From assembly GCA_033855775.1 (NCBI GenBank), contig JAWVFT010000058.1, forward strand, positions 1-60,347: a stretch of 60,347 nucleotides of DNA. The letters run 5' to 3'. The stretch is from DASVTR01 sp033855775 (GTDB taxonomy: Bacteria > Acidobacteriota > Blastocatellia > Pyrinomonadales > Pyrinomonadaceae). Of this stretch, positions 9,601 through 17,830 are shown in pieces. The notes under the pieces are model-generated. The model made no database searches and had not been told where the DNA came from. It saw only the letters and a list, made by a program, of their open reading frames with translations. A program made the position numbers and the translations under genes. Position 1 is the stretch's first letter, and each line of letters begins with the position of its first letter.

Positions 9601-11426
9601 ACGAAGGCCGCGCCCGTCTTCATGACGCCCAACCAGGCGACGACCAACTCCGCGCTTCGCTCCAACAAGATCGGCACGCAACTGCCCCTGCCGATGCCTC
9701 TCTCCATCAACGCCCAGGCCAGACGATTCGCTCGCTCGTTCACGTCTAGATAAGTTAGCTCTTCATCTTCAAAGACGGCGGCGACGGCTTTGGGCGTGCG
9801 CTCGACCTGCGCTTCGATTAACTGGTGTATGCATTTTTCCAGCGGATAGCCGCGCCGCGTATCGTTCCACTGGCGGAGCAGTTGATGCCGCTCTTCCGGC
9901 AGCAACATATCAAGCGCGGAGATTCTTTGTTCCGGCGCAGCGCAGGCCGATTCAAGCAGACGACGAAAGTGTCCGGCCATCCGCTCGATGGTTTCCGCCT
10001 CGAACAAATCCACGTTGTAGCGCAGGCGACATTGCAGCCCGCGCTCGTGCTCCGAGAGGTCAAAGCTCATGTCGAACTTGGTCGAAGCGTCCTCGACCTC
10101 CATGATGTCTATGCGCAGTCCGGGCAGTTGGAGGCCGCCGCGCGGGGCATTCTGCAAGGCGAACAAAACTTGAAACAGCGGCGTGCGCCCGACGCTGCGC
10201 TCTGGCTGCAACTCTTCGACCAGCATCTCGAACGGCACGTCCTGATGCGCGTAAGCTTGCAGCGAAGTCTCTCGCACGCGTTGCAGGAGTTGGCTGAACG
10301 TCGGGTCGCCGGACAAGTCCGTGCGCAGGGCGAGCGTGTTGACGAAGAAGCCGACGAGGCTTTCTATCTCCGGCAGATTGCGCCCGGCGATGGGCATGCC
10401 GACGACGATTTCCTCCTGCCCCGCGTACTTGTGAAGCAGAGCTTGAAAGGCCGCCAGCAAAGTCATGAAGAGCGTCACGCCCTCGCGTCGGCTCAACTTT
10501 CCGAGAGCCTGCGTCAGTTCCAAAGGCAGTTCGGAGATGTGCTCTGCGCCCGTCGCGCCCGCCGCGCCCGTGCGCGCTTTGTCGGTCGGCAAATCCAGCA
10601 TCGCAGGAGCGCCGCCGAGTTGCTCTCGCCAGTAAGCAAGCTGTTTTTCCAACACCTCGCCCGTCAGCCAATCGAGTTGCCACGCGGCGTAGTCAGCGTA
10701 TTGCAGCGTCAGTTCAGGCAGCGGCGAAGGCCGCCCCGTCACGAAAGCTTCGTAGAGCGCGGCCACTTCCCGCACCAGCACGCCGATTGACCAGCCATCG
10801 ACGGCGATGTGATGCATCGTCAGCAAGATGACTTGCTCTTCTTCCGCAAGGCGCAACAACTGAGCGCGCAGCATCGGCCCCGCCGTCAAATCGAAGACGC
10901 GCGTCGTCTCGGCTCGCATCAGCCTGCGCATCAAAGCTTCCTTCTCAACGACGACGCCGAGGTCTGCTATCGAGAAATGAAAATCGGTTTTCTGACTGAT
11001 GACTTGCGCCGCGCCGTCATCGGTTGGCTTGAAAGTAGTGCGCAGCGTTTCGTGTCGTCGCACGATTTCACGGATGGCTTGCTCCAACGCCTGAAGGTTG
11101 AGTCGCCCTTCGAGACGCAACGCGACCGGCACATTGTAGGCGACGCTTTCCGGCTCCAACTGCTGCAAGAACCAGAGACGCTGCTGCGCGAACGAGAGCG
11201 GCAAAGCTGCATCTCTTGAGACGGGCTCAAGGCGTTGGCTCTTGACGCTTGTGGCTGTCTGGGCCATCCGCAGAAAAGCTATCAACTCGCTTTTGCGCGC
11301 GCTCAATTCCTGGCGCAACTCAGGCGTCAAGGCTCCCGTCGCGGCGCTATAGCGCAGGCGTTCGCCTTCGAGCGAGAGAGTGACGCCCGCCGAGCGCAGG
11401 CATGAAAGAAACTCAAGCGTGTTCAC
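6603..11426 (-). CDS. NRPS-C: docking domain-C-A-T-C
   Basis: A 1607-residue NRPS. The start is GTG 11426 with AGAGG upstream. Residues 1-52 look like a TubC-type N-terminal docking domain (MNTLEFLSCLRSAGVTLSLE), which takes the C-terminal tail of a partner NRPS. Domains: C1 about 75-505 (HHIAVDG at 205), A about 515-1035 (YTSGSTGKPKG, NLYGPTE, YKTGD), carrier about 1050-1125 (ALGGHSLLAT), C2 about 1145-1590 (HHIISDA at 1278, with Gly replaced by Ala). The pocket reads D-S-W-D-I-G-L-I-G-K, which I cannot assign. Asp at the fourth position recalls pockets for basic residues, but weakly. The protein ends right after C2, which would condense onto the Asn-like module of NRPS-D. It sits 36 bp after NRPS-B and 19 bp before the radical SAM fusion. 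Confidence 0.95.
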   Translation of the reverse strand: MNTLEFLSCLRSAGVTLSLEGERLRYSAATGALTPELRQELSARKSELIAFLRMAQTATSVKSQRLEPVSRDAALPLSFAQQRLWFLQQLEPESVAYNVPVALRLEGRLNLQALEQAIREIVRRHETLRTTFKPTDDGAAQVISQKTDFHFSIADLGVVVEKEALMRRLMRAETTRVFDLTAGPMLRAQLLRLAEEEQVILLTMHHIAVDGWSIGVLVREVAALYEAFVTGRPSPLPELTLQYADYAAWQLDWLTGEVLEKQLAYWREQLGGAPAMLDLPTDKARTGAAGATGAEHISELPLELTQALGKLSRREGVTLFMTLLAAFQALLHKYAGQEEIVVGMPIAGRNLPEIESLVGFFVNTLALRTDLSGDPTFSQLLQRVRETSLQAYAHQDVPFEMLVEELQPERSVGRTPLFQVLFALQNAPRGGLQLPGLRIDIMEVEDASTKFDMSFDLSEHERGLQCRLRYNVDLFEAETIERMAGHFRRLLESACAAPEQRISALDMLLPEERHQLLRQWNDTRRGYPLEKCIHQLIEAQVERTPKAVAAVFEDEELTYLDVNERANRLAWALMERGIGRGSCVPILLERSAELVVAWLGVMKTGAAFVPLDTAWPLQRLRQVLDDLGSDAIVVNRLTPQRADELGCAFITVEEHQHSGKAANPNVEMSAEEPLYVMYTSGSTGKPKGVVVPHRGITNRFLWMDDFFGQAAARSVLQTTRQVYDSAVWQLFWPMLSGGQTVIPSPEMELTADYLTALIEKRGVTLTDFVPSVFNVIVPQLVESGRWEERMQTLRSVIVGGEEITAATAYQFMQRFPSVQVVNLYGPTEASIGCIAYELTGAEAASSRHKIPIGKPIANARVLILDDHQRLVPVGVKGELYLSGVCLGLGYYNDEEKTKAAFVANPYPEIGWNTLYKTGDVARYLPDGNIEFWGRRDQQVKIRGFRIELGEIETILRQHPLVQECLVMSREDRRGEKRLVAYLALREATEYVAADLREYLKERLPDYMAPSVLMKIDAMPLTAGGKLDYRRLPEPEWGSDETAAGAHDAGPRTALEEIIAGTWAELLGLERVGVNNDFFALGGHSLLATQVISRLRSALQVEVPLRYLFEYSTVSALARSIEELLRAKQGLAALPPLRPVTRADGGLPLSSAQRRLWFLDQLTPGSPAYNLPGAVRLDGPLSVIALEQSFTELVRRHESLRTSFAFDKGEPVQVIHPPASMRLPLYDLVDLSDGLRQSRLRRLIDEHARLCFDLSRGPLLRTGLVRLTPEEHVLLFSIHHIISDAWSIGVLISELITLYEAFSGGQPSPLAELAVQYADFAVWQQRLMEQGALDGELDYWREQLANVPPLELPTDRPRPAVLTYRGSQEPLTLSPELTAALKALSQRAGVTLFMTLLAGWEALLHRYTDQEDMAIGLAVANRNQIETESLIGFFINMLVLRSDLSGNPSFMELLERVREVCLQAYAHQDLPFEKLVERLKPERDLNRTPFFQVVFQILNNPKPRMEVSGLRITPLEIESGMPHFDLILSMAEGAQGLTGILEYNSDLFNETRIKQMLEHYQALLSHIAEQPESSLLSIPLVTEAEDERIARGDLQLQYEDHQFMFETN

Positions 11427-11462
11427 AGAGCCAATCCTCTTTGCGGTTCACAACTTTGCGAT

Positions 11463-14120
11463 TTACAACAAGCCTTCTTCGTAAGTTTCCCCGGCGGCAA
11501 CCGCAGCCGCGCTCGAATGCTGCAAGCCTTGCGCGGCCCAACGGATGGCTTCGATGTGCTCGACGATGCCCGCCACCGTCGGCTCTTTGAACAGGCTGCG
11601 CAGCGGCAAGTCAACCTGAAAGGCTTCGCGCACTCTTGAGACAATCAGGGTCGCCAGCAACGAGTGTCCGCCAAGCTCAAAGAAGTTATCGTGCAGGCCG
11701 ACCTGCTCGACGCCGAGGACTTGCGCCCAGATTTTCGCCACCGCCTGCTCCATCGGCGTGTGCGGAGCGACGAAGGCGCGTTTCAATCGCTTGCGCGCTT
11801 CCTCCAGCGTGGGCAGCGCGCGATGGTTGATCTTGCCGTTTAAGGTGAGCGGCAATCTCTTCAGGTGGACGAACACGTTCGGCAACATCTCTTCGATGAT
11901 GCTCTCGGCCAGAAAGGCCCGCAGTTCTCCCGTCTCCACTTCCTGCCTTGAAACGTAGTAAGCAATCATCACATCATGGCCGCTGTGGTCTTTAGCGATG
12001 AGAACGACGCTATCCTTGACCTGCGCGTGACGATTGAGCGCGCAACGAATGGCGTTGAGTTCGACGCGATAGCCGTGAAACTTAACCTGGTCATCCGCCC
12101 GCCCGACAAACTCTATCTCGCCTTCGGGAAGCCAGCGCGCGACATCGCCGCTGCGATACATCCTGGAGCCGGGAAGAAAGGGATTGCCGATGAATCTTTC
12201 GGCGGTCAGTTCGGCGCGATTGAGATAGCCTTGTGCGAGTCCGTCGCCCGCGATGTAAAGCTCGCCGACGATATTCTCCGCGACCGGAGCGAGGTCTTTG
12301 TCTAGAATGTAAATCTGGGCGTTGGCCGCGGGCTTGCCGATGGGAACGAAGGCTCGTTTATCTTTGGCCGCATCGAACTGGTAAATCATGCAGCCGACGG
12401 TCGCCTCCGTCGGGCCGTACTCGTTGAATATGTCAACGCGGCGAGCGAAGCTTTCATGCACACGCGCGGCCAGCGCGGTTTCAAACGCTTCGCCTCCGAC
12501 AATCAATCGCTTGATGCGCGACTGGCTGTTGTCCTGCTCCTTAATCAACGCCAGATGGCTCGGCGTCAGCTTCAAAATATCCACCGCGTTATCCTGCAAC
12601 ACATCCGTCAGCGGCGACTCTCTGCCCTCCTGCCGGTAGACGACGACCGTGCCGCCCGCGATGAGCGGCGTGTAGATGGAAGTGACGGTCAAATCGAAGG
12701 CCAGCGACGAATAGAGCGGAACCGCCGTCTGCGCTGTGAACCCGTATGTCTCTCTGGCCCAACAGACGTAATTGACCAGCGAGGCGTGACGAATCTCGAC
12801 GCCCTTCGGCTCGCCGGTCGAGCCGGACGTGTACATCACATACGCCAAATCTTCGCCGCTCGCTTCATCTTCGCCGCTCGCATCGCCGGCCGACGCAGGC
12901 GAATCGCTTGCCGCCGCTACGTTGGCCCAATCTGCATCCAGACAGAGCGCGTTGATGCCCGTCGCGGTGACGCGCTCGGCCAAACGCTCCTGCGTTATGA
13001 CGAGCGGAATCGCGGCGTCCGTCAACATGAAAGCGAGGCGCGAGACAGGATGCGCAGGTTCGAACGGGACGTAGGCCGCGCCGGATTTGAGGACTCCGAG
13101 AAGCGCGACCAGAGTTTCGATAGAGTGTTCCAGATAGATGCCGATGCGCATGCCGCGACCGAATCCGTTGGCGCGCAGGTAACGCGCTAAAGCCGCGGCG
13201 CGTTGCTCAAGCTCTTGATAGTTAACGCGCTGGCCGTCGCAACTGATAGCGATGCCGTCGGGCGTTGCGGCGGCTTGCTCTGCGAAGAGGGCGTGGATTG
13301 TTTTATCTTTCGGATAGCTGAGCCCGGTCGCGTTAAAGTCGAAGACCAGAGCTTGCTCTTGAGCGGGCGAGAGCAGTTTCATCTCCGCAATCTTCGCTTC
13401 CGGCGAATCGAGCACGGCTCGTAAGATAGTTCTGTAATGGCGCGCGAAAAGCTCTATGCTCGCGCGCTCGAAAAGCTCTGGATTGTATTCGATTGCGCCG
13501 CTCAACTGGCCGTCCGTGATGATGAAAGCCAGCGTCACATCGTTCATCAAGTGTTCGATATGAGCGCGGCTGTTGATGTTCTCAAGGATGGCGACGACGT
13601 TGAAGAGCGGCGCGCGATTAGCGACCGTTTCGACGCTCAGCAACTCAAGCAAGCGCTCGAAGGGAAATCGCTGGTTGGCATAAGCTTCGGAGAGCGCGCC
13701 CCTCACGTCTTCCAGTAATTGGCGGGCCGTCGTTTCGCCATTCACCGCGGAGCGCAGGGCCAGCAGTTTATTGAGCGAGGCCGTTTCGCCGTGCTGCTCG
13801 TGAATGCCCGTGCCGACAATCACGTCCTCCGCGCCCGCATACTTGAAGAGGCAAATCTTCAAGACGGTGACGAGCGCCGCGAAGACCATCGATTCCCTGC
13901 CCCGGCACACCTCAAGCAGCCGCGCGCTCGTCTGCGCCTCCAGGTCGAGCGGGCAAGCCGCCTTGTGACCGTTGAACTCCGCGGGCCGTTTGAAATCGAG
14001 CGGCAGCCCTGAGACGACCAACTCGCCGCCCAATTTCCTGAGCCAGTATTCTTTCTCTTCCTCAAGCTGGTCGTTGACGAAGGTTCTGGGAAGAGCGCTC
14101 AAGTCTGTCTTGTTCATCAT
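11463..14120 (-). CDS. NRPS-B: half condensation-adenylation(Asn-like)-carrier
   Basis: An 885-residue single module. AGGAG lies just upstream of two adjacent ATGs (14120 and 14117); the second has better spacing. Residues 15-250 are only the C-terminal lobe of a condensation domain (KEYWLRKL, RFPFERLLELL), with no HHxxxDG. The adenylation domain spans about 260-775 (YTSGSTGEPKG, NEYGPTE, YRSGD, NGKINHR) and the carrier about 790-860 (FFELGGHSLLAT). The pocket reads D-L-T-K-I-G-E-V-G-K, close to asparagine. The complete C domain at the end of NRPS-A probably supplies condensation. The tail GETYEEGLL is a plausible short docking motif for the TubC-type domain of NRPS-C. The radical SAM gene immediately upstream ends 47 bp before this start. 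Confidence 0.95.
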   Translation of the reverse strand: MMNKTDLSALPRTFVNDQLEEEKEYWLRKLGGELVVSGLPLDFKRPAEFNGHKAACPLDLEAQTSARLLEVCRGRESMVFAALVTVLKICLFKYAGAEDVIVGTGIHEQHGETASLNKLLALRSAVNGETTARQLLEDVRGALSEAYANQRFPFERLLELLSVETVANRAPLFNVVAILENINSRAHIEHLMNDVTLAFIITDGQLSGAIEYNPELFERASIELFARHYRTILRAVLDSPEAKIAEMKLLSPAQEQALVFDFNATGLSYPKDKTIHALFAEQAAATPDGIAISCDGQRVNYQELEQRAAALARYLRANGFGRGMRIGIYLEHSIETLVALLGVLKSGAAYVPFEPAHPVSRLAFMLTDAAIPLVITQERLAERVTATGINALCLDADWANVAAASDSPASAGDASGEDEASGEDLAYVMYTSGSTGEPKGVEIRHASLVNYVCWARETYGFTAQTAVPLYSSLAFDLTVTSIYTPLIAGGTVVVYRQEGRESPLTDVLQDNAVDILKLTPSHLALIKEQDNSQSRIKRLIVGGEAFETALAARVHESFARRVDIFNEYGPTEATVGCMIYQFDAAKDKRAFVPIGKPAANAQIYILDKDLAPVAENIVGELYIAGDGLAQGYLNRAELTAERFIGNPFLPGSRMYRSGDVARWLPEGEIEFVGRADDQVKFHGYRVELNAIRCALNRHAQVKDSVVLIAKDHSGHDVMIAYYVSRQEVETGELRAFLAESIIEEMLPNVFVHLKRLPLTLNGKINHRALPTLEEARKRLKRAFVAPHTPMEQAVAKIWAQVLGVEQVGLHDNFFELGGHSLLATLIVSRVREAFQVDLPLRSLFKEPTVAGIVEHIEAIRWAAQGLQHSSAAAVAAGETYEEGLL

Positions 14121-14167
14121 GCTTCTCCTGCCACACGCGAGGGCAGCGGCAGCCCCGCTTCGGATGT

Positions 14168-15799
14168 TCAGTTGGCCATCAAACGCGCCATGCTGCTCAC
14201 ATACTCCTGTTGCATGCTTCGCTTCTGCCCCTCCGGCACGGAGGCTATCTCAAGGGCCAGCAGCTTGTGGGCCGACGACATCAGTTTCTTAAACTTCTCA
14301 ATCGTGATGCCTCTGCCGAGCAGATAGGGAATAGTCCAAAAATCGAACGACCATTGCGGCAGCCAAATCGAGTCTTTGGTGGTGAGAAAGATTCTGTCGA
14401 TGTGATCCATCGCTTCGAGGCTGTCCATCGTGTTATGCGTCCAGACGAAGCCTTCGCCGTTGATGCCGAATTTGTCGCGCTGCAATTCGATGGGCGTGCC
14501 GTGCTCGCAGTACCACAGTTGCGCGCGGAAGAAATCCGGCTTCGTCTCTTTCAGAAAATCAATCGTCTCCTGCACAGTCTCTTCCGTCTCGCCGGGAAAG
14601 CCGATGATGAAAGAGCCGAAGGTGAGAATGCCGTAACGGCGCAGCCACTCGATGCCCTGCGCGTATTTCTCGATGGTCGCGGCCTTGTTCATGTTCTTGA
14701 GAATGGTGGGCGAGCCGGATTCGATGCCGAGGAAGACGCCCTTGCAACCGCTCTCGGCCATCAACTCAATCGCCTCTTCGTCCGAGTTGCTGCACCTGAA
14801 ATAAGAGAACCAGTTGAACGGATACTTCTTGCGAATCATCATCCGGCAAATATCTTTGAAGCGCGGGAACGGCACGTTGAAAGTGTCGTCAATGAAGACC
14901 ACGTTCTGCACGTTGCCGAGTTCCATCATCGAATCAAGCTCTTTCTCGATGAGTTCAAGACTGGTCAGCGTGAGCGCGCCCGCCCTCGTCGGATAGTTGC
15001 AGAAAGAGCACTTGAAAGCGCAACTGCGCGCCGTCCGCGTTTGCAGCGTGACGCCTAAATTTTCCTCCGGGAAGTCGAGCCAGTTGATGTAGTTTTCATC
15101 CAGCGAATTATTCTCCGGCCTCGTCTCGGTGCGTCGCAGCTTGCCGTCTTCGACGTAGATGATGTTCGGCACGCGGCTCAAATCGCCGCCCTGCTTTAAC
15201 GCTTCGACAAGCTGCCAGAGCGTTAGTTCTCCCTGACCTTCGACCACGTAAATATCCGCGCCGATGTCTGCGAGCGCGGCGGCGCTATCGTCGCCTTGAT
15301 AATTTCTGATGTGATTGGCGACGAGCGGGCCGCCGACGACCACCTTGACCTGCGGATTGCGCGCCTTGATAAACTCGACCATCTCGCTGACCGGAAAGTT
15401 GACGACGTAGAAGGTCGTCGTGATGGCGACGCAGTAAGGATTCTGGTCTAAGTATTCGCCGAGCTTCTCCTTCTCGTATTGAAAGAGATTGATGTAGCGC
15501 GCTTCGACGTTTCGTTTGCGGAGAAAGTGCGTCAGGTAAGCGGCGGCGAGGTTGGGAATATCGCACGACTTAAATTCATCGCTCGCCCCGTCTCGCGCAG
15601 AGCCGTTGGCGGCGAGGCTCTGCGCGTGATTCAAGAGGCCCATGTAGTTAAGCTTTCGTTCGTCAACGTTGACGAAGCTGAACTTCAAATCGCGGTAGGC
15701 TTCCGAGTCCTCGCCGTACTGCCGCAGAAACTCTTCGTACTGCTCGAAGGGAGTCTCGTTATAGCCGATTACCACACAATCAAGGTGTTTGCCGTTCAT
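14168..15799 (-). CDS. B12-binding radical SAM enzyme
   Basis: A 543-residue enzyme starting at ATG 15799 with GGAGAG upstream. Residues about 80-200 form a cobalamin-binding-like domain (VVVGGPLVANH, YVVEGQGELT). The radical SAM core follows, with C260, C264 and C267 (CAFKCSFC) binding the [4Fe-4S] cluster, then FLGIESGSPT and IIGFPGETEETV. The N-terminus (DCVVIGYNETPFEQYEEFL) reminds me of PhpK-type P-methyltransferases, but I hold this loosely. Cobalamin-dependent radical SAM enzymes often methylate unactivated carbons. Its place between the asparagine synthetase and the Asn-like module NRPS-B suggests it acts on that residue, free or carrier-bound. Product and substrate are inference. Unlike the second radical SAM enzyme, it has no condensation-like extension. 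Confidence 0.92.
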   Translation of the reverse strand: MNGKHLDCVVIGYNETPFEQYEEFLRQYGEDSEAYRDLKFSFVNVDERKLNYMGLLNHAQSLAANGSARDGASDEFKSCDIPNLAAAYLTHFLRKRNVEARYINLFQYEKEKLGEYLDQNPYCVAITTTFYVVNFPVSEMVEFIKARNPQVKVVVGGPLVANHIRNYQGDDSAAALADIGADIYVVEGQGELTLWQLVEALKQGGDLSRVPNIIYVEDGKLRRTETRPENNSLDENYINWLDFPEENLGVTLQTRTARSCAFKCSFCNYPTRAGALTLTSLELIEKELDSMMELGNVQNVVFIDDTFNVPFPRFKDICRMMIRKKYPFNWFSYFRCSNSDEEAIELMAESGCKGVFLGIESGSPTILKNMNKAATIEKYAQGIEWLRRYGILTFGSFIIGFPGETEETVQETIDFLKETKPDFFRAQLWYCEHGTPIELQRDKFGINGEGFVWTHNTMDSLEAMDHIDRIFLTTKDSIWLPQWSFDFWTIPYLLGRGITIEKFKKLMSSAHKLLALEIASVPEGQKRSMQQEYVSSMARLMAN

Positions 15800-15901
15800 C
15801 GCGTTATCTCTCCATCATCAGCGCGGCGCGCTCTTTCATTCTCAAGTCTTGAGCTTTCAGCGCGCCCTTGTGCGGCGGCTGTTATGCGCGGGCGTTTCCG
15901 A

Positions 15902-17770
15902 TTAATTCAAATCGGGCAGGTTAAAAATCTCTAAGAAGATGCCGAACGTCAGGACGACGATAAGCAGGTCGTCATCGAAGGGGAAGTTGAGCTTGAATCC
16001 CGGCTCCGCGTATTGGGCTTTCAGTTTCTCGACCACTTCCGGGTTGAAGTATCCCTGTCTCTTAATTCGGGCGTAAGAGAGCGTGTCGTTGACCCACTCT
16101 ATATTTTGTCGCAGCAGGTACGGGCTGCCCGGCGCGATAAATCCGTACTTCTCTCGATTGATGACTTCGGGCGGCAAGTACTCTTCGGCCACGCGCTTCA
16201 AGAGATATTTTTCCGTGTACTCGTTGAGCTTGAGATGCGGCGGAATCTCTGTGGCAAACGTGGCGACATCAATGTCAAGGAATGGATAGCGCGCCTCGAC
16301 GGAATTGGCGAGCGCCATCCTATCGCCGTGGTCGGAGATGAGATGGTCTGAGAGCCTGAGCTTGAAATCCAGATAAGAGCGCTGGTGAATGTAGTCTCTG
16401 CCGCGCAGCCGTTCCTTATTCACCAGCGGAAAGTTGAGGCAATCAAAGTCGTCAAACTGCTCGGCCAACTGCGGCGAGTAGAGCGCGGCCTTCAGTTCGT
16501 TGAAAGCGTAATGCTCCTTCTCGTAAAAGAAATCCTTGTCGCCCCAGAGCTTTGCTCTCAACTCATCTTCGAGAATTGTTTCGAGGTCGTAGCTCTTGGC
16601 GCTGCGCGCACGGAAGCGGTCGAAGCGATAGCCGACATAGCCCGCGAATAACTCGTCGGCGCCTTCGCCCGTGAGGATGACGGTGATGCCGTTGGCCTTC
16701 GCCGCCTCCGAGAGAGCCATCGAGCAGGTGTTGTAGCTTTCCTTCACGGGACTCTCGCAATGATAGAGCATCGCCTTGAGCCGCCCCGCGATTTCGGGCC
16801 AGTCGAAGATGATTTCGTGATGCACGGAGCCAACGTGCTCGGCCATCAAACGCTGGTACTTCGTCTCGCACATCGCTTTGTCGTTAAAGCCGATGGAGAA
16901 AGAATGGCGATGATTGCCGGGCGAAACCTGCTCGATGAGCGCGGCGATGAGAGATGAATCAAGGCCGCCGCTGAGATAAAAGCCGACCGGCACGTCCGCC
17001 TGCAAGCGATAGCTGACGGCCTGCGCCAAACGCTCTTTGAGGCCGTCGCGGTAAAAGGCTTCGGGCTTGTCGTAGGGCAACTCGCCAAGCCGCGGATAGT
17101 CCAAGTCCCAGTACTCGGCGACGCGGACATCGCCGTTTTTGATGTCGATGTAGTGGCCGCTCTTGAGGCTCTCGATGCCCTTGAACATCGTGCGCGGGCT
17201 GACGAGTCCGGGGAACGAGAGAATCTGGTCGAGGCCCGTCAAATCAACTTCGCGTTTGACCAAAGGGTGTTCGAGGATGGCCTTGATTTCGGAGGCGAAG
17301 ATGAAGACGCCGTTCGTCAGAGTGTAGTAGAGCGGGTTGATGCCGAAGTGGTCGCGCGCCAGAAAGAGCCGCTGCGCTCGCCGGTCGTAGATGACGAAGG
17401 CGAACTGGCCGTTGAGCTTGTTCAGGAAGCCGGTGCCGTCCTCTTCGTAGAGATGCAGCAAGACTTCAACGTCGCTGTTGGTGCGAAACGTGTGACCTTT
17501 GTCCGTCAACTCTTTCTTTAATTCGCGGTAGTTGTAAATCTCGCCGTTGCACAAAAGGACGACCGAGCGGTCTTCGTTGAAGAGCGGTTGGTCGCCGCCC
17601 TCCAGGTCGATAATGCTGAGACGACGGAAGCCCATGTTGAGCTTGTCGTCCGTGAAGTAGCCGCAGGAATCCGGGCCGCGATGAACGAGCGTGCGCGTCA
17701 TTCGCGGCAACACCGCTTCGTCAACGCGGCTCTCATCACGCAGATTGATGTATCCGGCAAACCCGCACAT
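15902..17770 (-). CDS. asnB: Asparagine synthetase (glutamine-hydrolysing)
   Basis: A 622-residue AsnB-type enzyme. Cys2 is the glutaminase nucleophile after Met removal (MCGFAGYI). The N-terminal amidotransferase domain shows RGPDS, NGEIYNY and the NGQFAF stretch. The synthetase domain has the PP-loop SGGLDSS at 267-273 and a GEGADELFAGY segment. Start ATG 17770 is preceded by AGAGG. The family converts Asp plus Gln and ATP to Asn, and cluster copies can amidate modified Asp or peptide carboxylates. Here it follows the glutamate mutase gene by 60 bp, so amidation of 3-methylaspartate to 3-methylasparagine for NRPS-B and NRPS-D is a fitting but unproven role. A housekeeping function seems less likely inside this operon. 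Confidence 0.95.
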   Translation of the reverse strand: MCGFAGYINLRDESRVDEAVLPRMTRTLVHRGPDSCGYFTDDKLNMGFRRLSIIDLEGGDQPLFNEDRSVVLLCNGEIYNYRELKKELTDKGHTFRTNSDVEVLLHLYEEDGTGFLNKLNGQFAFVIYDRRAQRLFLARDHFGINPLYYTLTNGVFIFASEIKAILEHPLVKREVDLTGLDQILSFPGLVSPRTMFKGIESLKSGHYIDIKNGDVRVAEYWDLDYPRLGELPYDKPEAFYRDGLKERLAQAVSYRLQADVPVGFYLSGGLDSSLIAALIEQVSPGNHRHSFSIGFNDKAMCETKYQRLMAEHVGSVHHEIIFDWPEIAGRLKAMLYHCESPVKESYNTCSMALSEAAKANGITVILTGEGADELFAGYVGYRFDRFRARSAKSYDLETILEDELRAKLWGDKDFFYEKEHYAFNELKAALYSPQLAEQFDDFDCLNFPLVNKERLRGRDYIHQRSYLDFKLRLSDHLISDHGDRMALANSVEARYPFLDIDVATFATEIPPHLKLNEYTEKYLLKRVAEEYLPPEVINREKYGFIAPGSPYLLRQNIEWVNDTLSYARIKRQGYFNPEVVEKLKAQYAEPGFKLNFPFDDDLLIVVLTFGIFLEIFNLPDLN

Positions 17771-17830
17771 CTTCCGAAACCTCTTCTCTTTGTTGACCGC
17801 TCTTTCGCTTTCGGAGCAGCCCCGGTGCCG

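Noticed and set aside
8553..9749. 398-codon plus-strand open frame
   Set aside because: Antisense to the adenylation domain of NRPS-C; low-complexity, no family match.
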